A stretch of 64,000 bases of DNA from Chryseobacterium phosphatilyticum (GCF_002899825.2 NZ_PPED02000001.1:930001-994000), one strand, 5' to 3'. Positions 44,134 to 55,523 are shown, counted from the stretch's first letter. Notes: generated from the letters alone by a model not told the origin. Made by a program: numbers and translations.

Positions 44134-46128
44134 ATGAAAAAAACATTACTATTCAAAAAGAAATCCTGTTTCATATGGGTTTTCTTATTTTCGATTTTAT
44201 ACTGTCAATTATTGTACGCACAAACACCTCCCACATGTTCAGGTTCATGGGGTCCCCCTATTGTCAATCAAACATTTGGCCAGGGGAGCCCAACAACAAT
44301 GTGGCATGGTCCTTTAGCTAGTTTTGCTCCAGGTGTAAGCACCGGAACTGTTTTCGTTGGGCCAAATGGAGGAAGTGCTAACGGGAACCTGGCCCCTGGT
44401 GAATCCGGATTAGTCAGAAATTCAGGCACACCCGTAGTAAACGAGTGGTGGATCAATCAAACAGACCATACAGGTAATCCTAATGGACTTATGATGTTAA
44501 TAGACGCTCCTTTAACCCCTAATAAAATTTTGGCTGAATACTTAATTAATGATCTTTGCCCGAATACAACTCTACGTTTATCCATTTGGGTATTAAATAC
44601 GAACCTTGCATCCAGTACTAATTATCAAGGTTATGTTTATCCTAATCTTACATTAAAAGTCGTAAACCCTACATCAAATGCAATTATTGGATCATCCATA
44701 ACAGGAAATGTTCCGGCCGACACCAACTGGCATCAATACTCTCTGATTTTTAATAATTCAAATGATTCTTCTATCCGACTCCAAATCATAAGTCACGTAG
44801 CGGGTCCCGGCAATGACCTGGCTATAGATGATATTACTGTACAACCCTGTATTCCGGCAACTATTCAGGCTATCCCCGGAGCAAGTACCATACTGTGCCC
44901 GAACGTAAATGCTACCGTAAACTTTACGGCAACGCTTACCGGAAGTTCATACAATCCAGCCGAATATCAATGGCAATATAGCAGTGACGGAGGAGTAACC
45001 TGGGCAGATCAGGGATCTCCAACTGGCAATCCTACTTACACCTTCAATTCTAATGGCAAGCCTCCCGGTAATTATTTAATCAGATTCAAGGTAGGACCTC
45101 AGGGATCAGTTTTAAATTCACAATGTAATGCAGTAAGCCAGACAGCCTCAGTTACGATTGGGAGTCTTCCGGTTGTTACTGACAGAACAATAAAGTCATG
45201 TTATATTCAAACCAATCCCTCCACGGCTTCTTTTAATCTTACAACAGCTAATATAACTTCCGAGCAGGGAACCACCAAACGATATTTCCCATCCTTAACG
45301 GACGCTACTAACGGGACAAATGAAATTACCACTCCCACAACATATATTGCACCTAATGGATTCGTATTCGTGAGGGTAACGAATAGCAACGGCTGTTTTG
45401 CCGTTGCAAAAGTTACATTACAAGTGATTCCCCCAACAACATCTCCGGTATTGGTTGATCAAATTATTTGCATTGAAGGAAGAACCACTCTCGATGCGGG
45501 ACCTGGCTTTAACTCTTACATCTGGAACACAGGAGCTACCACTCAAAAAATCAACAATGTAGGTGTAGGAACATACTGGGTAGATTTAAAAAGCGGAGAA
45601 TGTATTACCAGACAAACAGTGAAAGTATATGCCTCATCTAATCCTGTCATCCAATCTATAGATATTACCAACAATACGGCAACAATTAATGCCAACGGAG
45701 GAACTCCCCCCTATCAATTTGCATTGGATCAAACCGGTAACTGGCAGGATTCAAATATTTTCAAAAACCTTACAAGGGGGCAACATATCTTCTATGTAAA
45801 AGACAAATACAACTGTATCCCGGTTTCTGTAGAATTAACGGTTGTTAACCTCGTCAATATCATTACTCCAAACAATGACGGGAAAAATGATAGTATTGAT
45901 TATTCTGCTCTGGCTTATAAGAAAAATCTGAATTTTGAAGTATATGACCGTTATGGAAAAAAAATATATGTGGCCAATAAAATAAGAAACCTTACATGGG
46001 ATGGCACCTCGTCAGGGAAAAAACTTTCTACAGCAACCTATTGGTATACCATCTCCTGGAATGAAAATAATAAAAGTAATACTGCAATCCGATACAATGG
46101 ATGGATACTTGTTAAAAACAGAGACTAG
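44134..46128 (+). CDS. T9SS type B (CHU_C) surface protein
   Basis: 664 residues. A long-n-region signal peptide (FIWVFLFSILYCQLLYAQ), a jelly-roll-like domain (about 35-235) with WWINQTDHTG and RLSIWVLNTN, an Ig-like stretch (about 240-345; YQWQYSSDGGVTW), further Ig/SprB-like repeats, and a gliding motility-associated C-terminal domain (about 575-664; IITPNNDGKND, FEVYDRYGKKIY, TYWYTISW). The type B sorting domain sends it through the type IX system to the cell surface. No catalytic motif is evident; an adhesin or gliding-associated role is likely. Confidence 0.88.
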   Translation: MKKTLLFKKKSCFIWVFLFSILYCQLLYAQTPPTCSGSWGPPIVNQTFGQGSPTTMWHGPLASFAPGVSTGTVFVGPNGGSANGNLAPGESGLVRNSGTPVVNEWWINQTDHTGNPNGLMMLIDAPLTPNKILAEYLINDLCPNTTLRLSIWVLNTNLASSTNYQGYVYPNLTLKVVNPTSNAIIGSSITGNVPADTNWHQYSLIFNNSNDSSIRLQIISHVAGPGNDLAIDDITVQPCIPATIQAIPGASTILCPNVNATVNFTATLTGSSYNPAEYQWQYSSDGGVTWADQGSPTGNPTYTFNSNGKPPGNYLIRFKVGPQGSVLNSQCNAVSQTASVTIGSLPVVTDRTIKSCYIQTNPSTASFNLTTANITSEQGTTKRYFPSLTDATNGTNEITTPTTYIAPNGFVFVRVTNSNGCFAVAKVTLQVIPPTTSPVLVDQIICIEGRTTLDAGPGFNSYIWNTGATTQKINNVGVGTYWVDLKSGECITRQTVKVYASSNPVIQSIDITNNTATINANGGTPPYQFALDQTGNWQDSNIFKNLTRGQHIFYVKDKYNCIPVSVELTVVNLVNIITPNNDGKNDSIDYSALAYKKNLNFEVYDRYGKKIYVANKIRNLTWDGTSSGKKLSTATYWYTISWNENNKSNTAIRYNGWILVKNRD

Positions 46129-47102
<974 letters not shown>

Positions 47103-47144
47103 ATCTTAGCCCCTGAATCTTCATCTCAAAGGAAAAAACTATTC

Positions 47145-47173
47145 AAGGCGTGGCAACTCGCCTTTTTTCTTTT
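47145..47173 (+). terminator. Terminator of the O-methyltransferase gene
   Basis: AAGGCG pairs with CGCCTT over TGGCAACT and is followed by TTTTCTTTTT. Confidence 0.82.
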
Positions 47174-47208
47174 TAAAAACCTTATTTTAGCTATCCGAAA
47201 ACAGAACA

Positions 47209-49332
47209 ATGACGACCGTAGAATTTATACAGAAGCAGCTCAGTATTTCTGAAAAGAGCATCAACAATACGTTACAATTATTAGCAGAAGACTGCACCAT
47301 TCCTTTTATTTCCCGTTATCGTAAAGACAAAACAGGAAATCTCGATGAAGTACAGATCGAGCAGATTTCAAAGATCAGCAAGCAATTTGAAGAGATTGTT
47401 AAAAGAAAGGAGTCTATTTTAAAATCAATAGAAGAGCAGAATGGTTTGTCACCGGAACTTCAGCAAAGAATTGAAGAAAGCTTTGATATTCAGGAACTGG
47501 AAGACTTATATCTTCCTTTTAAGAAACGCAGGAAAACGAAAGCAGATACAGCTAAAGAGAAAGGCCTTGAACCTTTAGCCAAAATCATCATGAGCCAGAA
47601 AAATAACGACATTATGTTTCTGGCTTCCAAATATCTTAATAAGGAGGTTTCGTCTGAAGAAGAAGCTCTTCAGGGAGCAAGAGATATTATGGCAGAGTGG
47701 ATCAATGAAAATATGTATGTTCGTAAGAATCTGCGTCACTTGTTCCAACGCCAGGCTCTTATTACCTCTAAGGTTGTTAAAGCTAAAAAGGAAGAAGAAG
47801 AAGCTCAGAAATTTTCTCAATATTTTGATTGGGAAGAAAATCTCAGCAGAACTCCTTCTCACAGACTTTTGGCGATGTTGAGAGCGGAAGCAGAAGGCTT
47901 TGTGAAAACCAATGTAGGGGTTGATAAGGAAGAAGCAATTGGCTTTATTGAAAAAGCAATCATTAAATCCAACAATGAAAGTTCTGAACAAATAGCACTT
48001 GCCATACAAGACAGTTACAAAAGGCTTTTGGAGCCTGCTATTTCCAATGAAGCTTTACAGGAAGCTAAAGAAAAAGCAGACCAAAAAGCAATCGAAATAT
48101 TTTCTGAAAATCTTGGCCAGTTACTTTTGGCTCCTCCTTTGGGAGAAAAAAGAATTCTGGCTATTGATCCAGGGTACAGAAGTGGATGTAAAATCGTTTG
48201 CCTCGATGAAAAAGGAGATTTACTTCATAATGAAACCCTCTATCCTCACGCACCGCAAAACGAAACAGGAATGGCAATGAAAAAGATTCGCTCTATGGTG
48301 AATGCTTACAATATTGAAGCGATTTCTATTGGAAATGGAACTGCAAGCCGTGAAACTGAATTTTTTATCAAGAAAATTGCATTTGATAAGCCTTTACAGG
48401 TTTTTGTGGTTTCTGAAGCGGGAGCCTCAGTGTATTCTGCAAGTAAGATTGCCAGAGAGGAGTTCCCTACCTACGATGTAACGGTTCGTGGCGCTGTATC
48501 TATCGGGAGAAGGCTTTCTGATCCGCTCGCCGAATTGGTTAAAATTGACCCAAAGTCTATTGGAGTGGGACAATATCAGCATGATGTGGATCAAACTCGA
48601 TTGAAAAGTGAACTGGATTCTACCGTGATGAAATGTGTAAACTCTGTAGGAATCAATTTAAATACAGCAAGCAAATCTTTATTAAGCTACGTGTCCGGAA
48701 TTGGAGAGAAAATGGCAGAAAATATTGTGAGTTACCGTGCTGAAAATGGAGCGTTTGAGGACAGAAAACAATTAAAAAAAGTACCGAGACTTGGAGATAA
48801 AGCTTTTCAACAGGCAGCGGCTTTCGTAAGAATATCAAATGCAAAAAATCCATTAGATAATTCAGCAGTACACCCTGAAGCGTATGGAATTGTAGAAAAA
48901 ATGGCTAAAGATCTGGGCATTAAAACTGATGAACTGATTGCCAATAAAGAAAAAATTGCTCTGGTAAAACCCGAAACCTATATCACAGATGAAATTGGAA
49001 TTTTAGGCGTCAAGGATATTTTAAAAGAATTGGAAAAACCAGGATTAGATCCAAGAAAAGCTGCTAAAGTTTTTGAATTTGATCCCAATGTAAAAAGTAT
49101 CAGGGATCTTAAAACCGGGATGATTCTTCCGGGAATCGTCAATAATATTACCGCTTTTGGCTGTTTCGTCGATCTGGGAATCAAGGAAAGTGGATTGGTT
49201 CATATTTCCCAGCTAAAAGAGGGTTTTGTATCTGATGTGAATGAAGTAGTAAAACTTCATCAACATGTAAGGGTAAAAGTAACTGAAGTGGATGAGGCCA
49301 GAAAAAGAGTTCAGCTAAGTATGATTCTATAA
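47209..49332 (+). CDS. tex: Tex family S1 RNA-binding protein
   Basis: 707 residues, slightly short of the 770-residue E. coli YhgF. Order: N-terminal helical Tex domain (PFISRYRKDKTGNLDE), YqgF/RNase H-like domain from about 314 (LAIDPGYRSGCK), helix-hairpin-helix (YVSGIGEKMAENIV about 492) and a C-terminal S1 domain (about 640-707; GIVNNITAFGCFVDLG and GLVHISQL). Tex binds nucleic acids and affects transcription and RNA turnover. It has a weak TATTTTAG box (47183-47190) just upstream. Confidence 0.95.
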   Translation: MTTVEFIQKQLSISEKSINNTLQLLAEDCTIPFISRYRKDKTGNLDEVQIEQISKISKQFEEIVKRKESILKSIEEQNGLSPELQQRIEESFDIQELEDLYLPFKKRRKTKADTAKEKGLEPLAKIIMSQKNNDIMFLASKYLNKEVSSEEEALQGARDIMAEWINENMYVRKNLRHLFQRQALITSKVVKAKKEEEEAQKFSQYFDWEENLSRTPSHRLLAMLRAEAEGFVKTNVGVDKEEAIGFIEKAIIKSNNESSEQIALAIQDSYKRLLEPAISNEALQEAKEKADQKAIEIFSENLGQLLLAPPLGEKRILAIDPGYRSGCKIVCLDEKGDLLHNETLYPHAPQNETGMAMKKIRSMVNAYNIEAISIGNGTASRETEFFIKKIAFDKPLQVFVVSEAGASVYSASKIAREEFPTYDVTVRGAVSIGRRLSDPLAELVKIDPKSIGVGQYQHDVDQTRLKSELDSTVMKCVNSVGINLNTASKSLLSYVSGIGEKMAENIVSYRAENGAFEDRKQLKKVPRLGDKAFQQAAAFVRISNAKNPLDNSAVHPEAYGIVEKMAKDLGIKTDELIANKEKIALVKPETYITDEIGILGVKDILKELEKPGLDPRKAAKVFEFDPNVKSIRDLKTGMILPGIVNNITAFGCFVDLGIKESGLVHISQLKEGFVSDVNEVVKLHQHVRVKVTEVDEARKRVQLSMIL

Positions 49333-49380
49333 TAAGTTGAATAGCTCTTCACAGTACATTGACCTCAAACTAAACTATAA

Positions 49381-50022
<642 letters not shown>

Positions 50023-50026
50023 TTTC

Positions 50027-50061
50027 AAAATAGAAGGGCTGTAAGACAGCCCTTCTATTTT
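50027..50061. terminator. Bidirectional terminator
   Basis: AAAATAGAAGGGCTG pairs perfectly with CAGCCCTTCTATTTT over TAAGA. It ends both the HAD gene (+) and the peptide gene (-). Confidence 0.92.
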
Positions 50062-50070
50062 AATTTGGGA

Positions 50071-50232
50071 TTAATCAATACATAAAGAAGGTTGACATTG
50101 GGATCCATCCATACACATAAGGGTACATTGTTGCGTATAACATAAAAACTCTCCTATCCTGCAAGGCCTTTCACCAATACCTCCATTAATAGATTTTAAA
50201 TATTCTCTTGCCATTTTTTTTAAATTTTTCAT
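50071..50232 (-). CDS. Cysteine-rich GG-leader peptide (bacteriocin-like) 8
   Basis: 53 residues, found by reading the minus strand of the gap. The leader is a shorter variant (MKNLKKMAREYLKSINGG, 18 residues). The core has six cysteines, CRIGEFLCYTQQC then TLM and CMDGSQCQPSLC, that is C-x6-C-x4-C-x3-C-x5-C-x4-C. This is the same spacing as in the peptides at 26 and 32-33 kb although the surrounding residues differ. It stands alone and shares a strong terminator with the HAD gene. Confidence 0.8.
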   Translation of the reverse strand: MKNLKKMAREYLKSINGGIGERPCRIGEFLCYTQQCTLMCMDGSQCQPSLCID

Positions 50233-50377
50233 AGTCGTTTCGTTTTTGAATTTGTTACTGTTTTTTTGTATTCAAAATATCTTTGATGTTTTAAAAATAG
50301 TATTTTTTTTAAAACAAAAAGCTGAAAACACCCTCACTACAATTTTTAAATATCTGACACACATTGTATCATCAATA

Positions 50378-50410
50378 AAAAAGGTTGCCATATTTGACAA
50401 CCTTTGTTTT
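50378..50410 (-). terminator. Terminator of the M28 peptidase gene
   Basis: AAGGTTGCCA pairs with TGACAACCTT (one mismatch) over TATT; on the minus strand it is followed by TTTTTTATT. Confidence 0.85.
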
Positions 50411-50433
50411 ATTTTTATTCTTAAGATCAATTT

Positions 50434-52005
50434 TTACTTATAATCTTTCGAGCTCCTTCTCGGTTCTTTCGCCTCAGGCCATTTCACGGTCTCCCCTTTT
50501 TCGTCTTTTGGCATTACACGTTTTTCTCTATTGGTAAATTCAGGATCTTCAGATGCCATATAGGCTAAAGTCGCTGTTAAGACTACATTATTTTTCACTT
50601 CATCAAAAACAATTTTATCATACGTATCCTTTGTAGTATGCCAGGTATAGCCAAAATATCCCCAGTTTAACGATCCAAGAGAGATTCCGGGCACGCCAGC
50701 TGCGACAAATGATGCATGATCAGAACCCCCGCCACCAGGCATTCCCGGGAAGTCGGTTTTAATATGCCCTCTTACCGTTTTTGGAACACCATCCAGCCAT
50801 TTCCCAATATAATCGTATGCTTTAACGAATCCCTGTCCGCTGATATTGACAACACGTCCTGTCCCGTTATCCTGGTTAAAAGCAGCCTGCACTCCTTTTA
50901 TAATTTGTGGATTATCCGCAACAAAACCTCTGGAGCCATTTAAACCCTGTTCTTCACTTCCCCAAAGCCCGATCACGATCGTTCTTTTATTATTCGGATA
51001 GTATTTTTTCAGGAGTCTCATGGTTTCAAGCATGGTAAGGGTTCCTGTTCCATTATCTGTAGCCCCCTGAGCCCCATCCCATGAATCAAGGTGGGCAGAA
51101 AGGATTACATATTCATCTGGTTTTTCTTTCCCTTTGATCATTCCGATCGTGTTGAAATTTTTTGCTTCGGGAAGTATTTTGGATTGAGCATCAATTTTAA
51201 TTTTAGGCTGTGCCCCCTTTTCCGCCATTCTGTAAAGCATCCCGTAATCTTCTACATCAATATCAATCATTGGGATTTTGGATGTTTTTGCGCCAAATAT
51301 CCTGTTGGCTCCCATAATTCCTGTCCAGTTTGAAATAGCTATTCCTGCTGCTCCTGCCTTTTCTAAAGCTTCCGGAAGTGTATTATTATCATAACCAATA
51401 TTCTTTACATAGGCTGTAAAATCTTTGGTTGCTTTCTCTTTTTCGGCTTTTAACTTTTCGTATAATTCCGGAGTTGCAAATTCTTTAATCTGCTCATCAG
51501 AACGTCCAATCTTCTGGTATTGTGCTATAAGTACTATTTTACCTTTTACGGAAGGAAGCCATTTATCGAAGTCTGCTTTGGAAGATATTTTAGGCAAAAT
51601 AATTACTTCTGCTTCCACTGCTTTTTTAGTAGCCGGACTCCACGCCAGTTGTGTTGCTGTTAATGATTTTGTTCTTGGATATACCATGTCTACATGGGTT
51701 GTTCCTCTCTGCCACCCTTTCCATGTTCCGAATTGTTGCAGATTGGCTTCAACACCCCAAGAGCGTAGTTTTTCAGCACTCCATTCATTTGCTGCCAACA
51801 TTTCCGGCGTTCCTACCAGTCTTGGACCAATTCCATCCAATAACTCATAAGCCATATTTTCAAGCTGGGAATTGCTGTTAATTTCATCTACAAAACTTTT
51901 AACGATAGGATCAAGTTTTTCTGACGGTTCTACCTTTACCTGAGCCCATGAAAATTGGACAGCCAACACTACAGCCGGTACTGCAAAAAATCTATTTATC
52001 TTCAT
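50434..52005 (-). CDS. Exported M28 family metallopeptidase
   Basis: 523 residues from the ATG at 52005 (MKINRFFAVPAVVLAVQFSWAQ, a signal peptide cut after WAQ); the frame continues to 52083 without homology. A PA-like inserted domain (about 145-280) precedes the zinc peptidase domain (about 305-480), with LSAHLDSWDGAQGATDNGTG (His and bridging Asp), GLWGSEEQGLNGSRGF (Glu-Glu) and GGGSDHASFVAAGVPG. The enzyme is an aminopeptidase or carboxypeptidase acting in the periplasm or outside. No T9SS sorting domain is visible. Confidence 0.9.
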   Translation of the reverse strand: MKINRFFAVPAVVLAVQFSWAQVKVEPSEKLDPIVKSFVDEINSNSQLENMAYELLDGIGPRLVGTPEMLAANEWSAEKLRSWGVEANLQQFGTWKGWQRGTTHVDMVYPRTKSLTATQLAWSPATKKAVEAEVIILPKISSKADFDKWLPSVKGKIVLIAQYQKIGRSDEQIKEFATPELYEKLKAEKEKATKDFTAYVKNIGYDNNTLPEALEKAGAAGIAISNWTGIMGANRIFGAKTSKIPMIDIDVEDYGMLYRMAEKGAQPKIKIDAQSKILPEAKNFNTIGMIKGKEKPDEYVILSAHLDSWDGAQGATDNGTGTLTMLETMRLLKKYYPNNKRTIVIGLWGSEEQGLNGSRGFVADNPQIIKGVQAAFNQDNGTGRVVNISGQGFVKAYDYIGKWLDGVPKTVRGHIKTDFPGMPGGGGSDHASFVAAGVPGISLGSLNWGYFGYTWHTTKDTYDKIVFDEVKNNVVLTATLAYMASEDPEFTNREKRVMPKDEKGETVKWPEAKEPRRSSKDYK

Positions 52006-52168
52006 AGTATATATTGATTGGTTTAAAGATAAAAGAAATTGCGGAGATGATAAAGAAATTAAATCAAAAAAGTCTTTAAACATTACTATTTAAAGACTTT
52101 TTTGTGTAAAAATTAAATTATTACATCAATCTACCGATTTACAAGCATAAAATTCTAAAAAAGCTCTA

Positions 52169-53329
52169 TTATTTTGATTCAAAATCAGGCAACTTTCTGT
52201 TAATAAAATCTTGCTCTTCTGCGGAAAGTAAGATTGCACTATTTTTATTCTCCTGTACCGAAACATTATCCCAGATATTTTTACTAAAATCTACTCTGGG
52301 GCTTATCCCTTTGTCATCAGATTTTTTAAAAGTATTATAAATAAGCTCCCTGCTGATTTTCCGTTCATGTTTAACTCCCTTATAATAGGCAACGTATTTA
52401 TTGCCTTCAAGTCTGCTCATAGCAGGAACATACACTCCCCTGTTTTTATAAAAATCAAAAACAAGTATGGCATTTCCCAACTGATAATCAAACTCTTCTC
52501 CTTCTCCTGTTGTTCTTTTGAGCATCGGATACTGGTCCTGTAAATAATGTATTTCAAAATAGGTAATGACCTTATCCGCCTTATTATACCTTAATTCACC
52601 TTTCATTTCAATTCCTACTCCGGACCTGATTTTAAAAGTAATAAATTGCTCGTCACCCTCTTCAAAAATTATCCATCCGGAATATTTTGATTCCTTATTT
52701 TTTACATGTGCCAAAACTCTTTTTAATTCAAAATTGAAGAAATAATTCCCCATATATTCATCGGAAAACCTTTTTAAGCCCTCTGTAAAAATGCTGTCCG
52801 ATCTTAGATCTTTCAGATATTTTACATTATTAAGCTGCATCTGAAGATTCTTATCAAAAGATTTGTTGCGATCGTAAAAATTAGTTTTGCTCCACAGCTT
52901 TGCTTCTGCAATCACTAAAAAATGAAGTTTGTTATTATCACTCCTTTTTTCTTTGTAAATGATGTCGTAGAGGGAAGGCTCATTATAATATCTTTTCTTA
53001 TAGTTCTTTTGAACGTCTTCAAAAATCTCTTTTAGATCTACTTTAATCAGTTTCACTTCATCAATATCCTTATATATTCTTTTCAGCTTCACCGAATGGC
53101 GAAATTGCTGAATTTTTAGCTTTTGAAATCCTGTTGCTGAAATTTCAAAAATTGCTGAACTTTGGTCTACAGGAGCAAAACCATCTTCATTGGTGTAAAC
53201 AATCTGATCCTGCAATACAATTCTGGCATTGGGAATCGGACTTCCGTTTTCAGAATCCAAGACCTGAAGTTTCTGTGCTGAAAAAAGGTTAAAAAAAAGA
53301 ATAAACAAGAAATAAGAATGTTTCATCAT
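52169..53329 (-). CDS. Exported protein with carboxypeptidase-like regulatory domain
   Basis: 386 residues. Signal peptide (YFLFILFFNLFSAQ), then a short CarboxypepD_reg-like beta domain (about 18-90; VLDSENGSPIPNARIVLQD and TNEDGF), then a domain of about 280 residues of unknown function with many aromatic and charged residues. Such proteins are common in the envelope of Bacteroidota, often near TonB-dependent receptors, none of which is nearby. No partner can be named. Confidence 0.78.
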   Translation of the reverse strand: MMKHSYFLFILFFNLFSAQKLQVLDSENGSPIPNARIVLQDQIVYTNEDGFAPVDQSSAIFEISATGFQKLKIQQFRHSVKLKRIYKDIDEVKLIKVDLKEIFEDVQKNYKKRYYNEPSLYDIIYKEKRSDNNKLHFLVIAEAKLWSKTNFYDRNKSFDKNLQMQLNNVKYLKDLRSDSIFTEGLKRFSDEYMGNYFFNFELKRVLAHVKNKESKYSGWIIFEEGDEQFITFKIRSGVGIEMKGELRYNKADKVITYFEIHYLQDQYPMLKRTTGEGEEFDYQLGNAILVFDFYKNRGVYVPAMSRLEGNKYVAYYKGVKHERKISRELIYNTFKKSDDKGISPRVDFSKNIWDNVSVQENKNSAILLSAEEQDFINRKLPDFESK

Positions 53330-53539
53330 ATTCTGCGTAATTGGTCTTCCTAAAAATACAAATTATACAGATAAACAACACTTCAATATAAAATTTGTTC
53401 TTAAAATGAAAAGACCTGAGGTCAGGTTTATGAGAGAAAAAACCAGAATACTAAGACCTTGAAAAGATGCTAAAACCTTTGCCAGCCAAATATTTTAAGA
53501 GATTATCACAGTCATTATCAACCGATAGATACAGATATA

Positions 53540-53569
53540 AAAAAACCGGCTTCAAAAGCCGGCTAAAGG
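53540..53569 (-). terminator. Terminator of the histone H1-like gene
   Basis: CCGGCTT pairs with AAGCCGG over CAA, followed on the minus strand by TTTTTT. It overlaps the end of a short palindromic region. Confidence 0.85.
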
Positions 53570-53573
53570 TGAA

Positions 53574-53750
53574 TTATTTTTTAGCTTCTTCTACAGAAAC
53601 TTTTCTGAATTCTTTGAACAATTTGCTTAGTTCTAAAGCTGCTTTACGAGCTCTTGTACCAGCTGCCTTGTTTCCTTTTTCCGCTTGTTGGTTTGCCTCA
53701 GTTGTAAACGCTTCGAATTCCGCGTTGATTTTTTCAATTAGTTCTTTCAT
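53574..53750 (-). CDS. Histone H1-like protein (Hc1 family)
   Basis: 58 residues, too short for ordinary ORF calling. The sequence MKELIEKINAEFEAF, then QAEKGNKAAGTRARKAALEL and KLFKEFRKVSVEEAKK (given in parts), matches the short lysine- and alanine-rich histone H1-like proteins found in nearly all Bacteroidota. It is helical and basic and likely binds DNA. A perfect TATATTTG box (53771-53778) and a strong terminator frame it, which suggests high expression. Confidence 0.88.
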   Translation of the reverse strand: MKELIEKINAEFEAFTTEANQQAEKGNKAAGTRARKAALELSKLFKEFRKVSVEEAKK

Positions 53751-54079
53751 TTATTTAAAAATTTAGGCTGCAAATATAGGTTTTATGGTGATTCCAGCCT
53801 AATTGTGCATAAAAAAAATATCAGAATTTGAGAAATTTGGCTACTCTCTCTTAAATTCAATTTATTTTTTTAAATAGAATTAAGATTTTGTAGTAAATTC
53901 GGCACTTTCGCAGATCAAGATTATACATAAAATTAATATTCTGAGCGACAATCAATTAATCATTCTGTTTCTTAAAGGTCATCTATCAAACGAACCCTGA
54001 TAAATCAAAAAAAATCAGGTTGAGTCGCCTGTAAAAATTAAATTAAGCCTAATTCATTTTTTCTTTAAAATTCTTGTGT
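53751..54079. other. Intergenic region
   Basis: 329 bp. It holds the histone-like gene promoter and, near 53995-54025, a CCTGAT...ATCAGG inverted repeat with an A-rich loop that may end the MocR transcript on the minus strand. No small gene was recognised. Confidence 0.5.
53771..53778 (-). promoter_or_regulatory. -7 box of the histone H1-like gene
   Basis: The minus strand reads TATATTTG, ending 20 bp before the ATG at 53750. Confidence 0.6.
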
Positions 54080-55489
54080 TCAAATAAACTTCTGTGCCAT
54101 TTCACCTACATTTCTCAACAGAAAACAGCTTTCAGAACTAATTCTTTCGGCAAAAACAATTCGAAAATGATGACTATATTTATCTGTGAATGAAAATATA
54201 GTTCCCGGAGCAAACATAACCCTACTCTTTTCACAATATTCATAGAACTTTTTCATGTCTGTACTTTCCGGAAGTTGCCCCCAAATACAATATCCACCTT
54301 GCGGTCTGTGAAAATAAGCTTCCTCCGGAAAAGTTTTTCTCAAGATATCTAAAAGAGCAACTGCCTGTTGATTGAGTATTTTCCTAAAGGATCGTAAATG
54401 TCTTTCATAGCGGTTAGTTTCTAAGAGCTTAAGCATCAACTCCTGATAAACAGGAGAAACAGTTCGTCCTGTAATGAATTTAGCTCTCTCCGATTTCGAA
54501 TAAAAAGAACCGGCACACAACCATCCTAGCCGGATACCAGGAGCAAGTGTTTTTGAAAATGAGGAATACACCATGACCAGCCCTTTTGTATCAAAACTTT
54601 TAATGGGACCTGGTCTTTTTCCATCAAAATAAAGATCAGAATACATATCATTCTCTATAATGCATACCTGATAAACTTCAGCAATATCTAACAATTCTTT
54701 TTTGATTGCATCGCTCATCCGGATTCCTGTAGGATTATGAAAATTCGGAGTCACTATAAGTGCCCTGACATCATTCTCAGTACAAACGTTGCGAAAATAT
54801 TCAGCATCAAAACCAGTACGGTAATGTACAGGAATTTCAATCACTTTGAGATCAAGATTAGCAATAACTTCCAGAACAGAAAATACACACGGACTATCTA
54901 CAGCGACTACATCGCCTGCTTTAGTCACCGATCTTAATGCAATCGTCAGTGCCTGTAAAGCTCCGTCTGTAATGATTATCTCATCCGGATTCAGTAAACA
55001 ACCATGCATAGCCATTTGTTTTGAAATTTGCTTTCTTAATGTTTCCAACCCGTCCGAAGGGTAATATCTTAGAAGAGCAGCACCCTTTTCACGAATTACT
55101 TCCTGCATTGTTCTGAGTATTAATTTCTGCGGAATTAACAAATCCCCCGGCATAGCTGTATTAAAGGAGGCAGACTCAGAGATTTTTTTAGAGGTTAACA
55201 ACATATTTTTAATAAATGTCTCGTCTCTTACTACTGCAGGAAATACAGTCTTGTTTTGAGGGATATTTTCTTCCGTTTTTTGAGCAACAAAATAACCTGA
55301 ACGGAGATGGCTTTCAACCCAACCTTTGATCATGAGATATTCATAACCGGTTTGAACAGAACTCGTACTCAGTTGATATCTTTCTTTAATTTCCCGAACA
55401 GAAGGCAAGCGATCCCCTGGCTGCAAAGTCCCGTTGCGGATTTGCTTTTCAATGCCATTTGTAAAAACTTCGTATTTGTATCGTTTCAT
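54080..55489 (-). CDS. MocR-type regulator (GntR HTH + aminotransferase domain)
   Basis: 469 residues. A GntR winged helix (1-75; LQPGDRLPSVREIKERYQLS) is fused to a fold type I PLP aminotransferase domain (about 110-469) with IITDGALQALTIALR, VTPNFHNPTG, ENDMYSDLYFDG and the PLP lysine in YSSFSKTLAPGIRLGW. MocR proteins use PLP or amino-acid adducts as ligands, PdxR being the best-known. The acetyltransferase gene at 55610 is divergent from it, which is the usual place for a target. A TAAATTTG box (55516-55523) precedes it. Confidence 0.93.
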   Translation of the reverse strand: MKRYKYEVFTNGIEKQIRNGTLQPGDRLPSVREIKERYQLSTSSVQTGYEYLMIKGWVESHLRSGYFVAQKTEENIPQNKTVFPAVVRDETFIKNMLLTSKKISESASFNTAMPGDLLIPQKLILRTMQEVIREKGAALLRYYPSDGLETLRKQISKQMAMHGCLLNPDEIIITDGALQALTIALRSVTKAGDVVAVDSPCVFSVLEVIANLDLKVIEIPVHYRTGFDAEYFRNVCTENDVRALIVTPNFHNPTGIRMSDAIKKELLDIAEVYQVCIIENDMYSDLYFDGKRPGPIKSFDTKGLVMVYSSFSKTLAPGIRLGWLCAGSFYSKSERAKFITGRTVSPVYQELMLKLLETNRYERHLRSFRKILNQQAVALLDILRKTFPEEAYFHRPQGGYCIWGQLPESTDMKKFYEYCEKSRVMFAPGTIFSFTDKYSHHFRIVFAERISSESCFLLRNVGEMAQKFI

Positions 55490-55515
55490 TTTAACAACCT
55501 TATATCTGTACTGAA

Positions 55516-55523
55516 CAAATTTA
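55516..55523 (-). promoter_or_regulatory. -7 box of the MocR gene
   Basis: The minus strand reads TAAATTTG, ending 26 bp before the ATG at 55489. Confidence 0.5.

Noticed and set aside
47575..48009. Minus-strand ORF of 144 codons within tex
   Set aside because: It is a shadow of the YqgF-containing coding region with Phe-rich text and no start context.
53413..53427. Short palindrome ACCTGAGGTCAGGT as an operator
   Set aside because: It occurs once in a non-coding gap downstream of its possible target and has no second copy in the window.
53467..53766. Plus-strand ORF of 99 codons at 53467
   Set aside because: It is antisense to the histone H1-like gene, which has homology, promoter and terminator.
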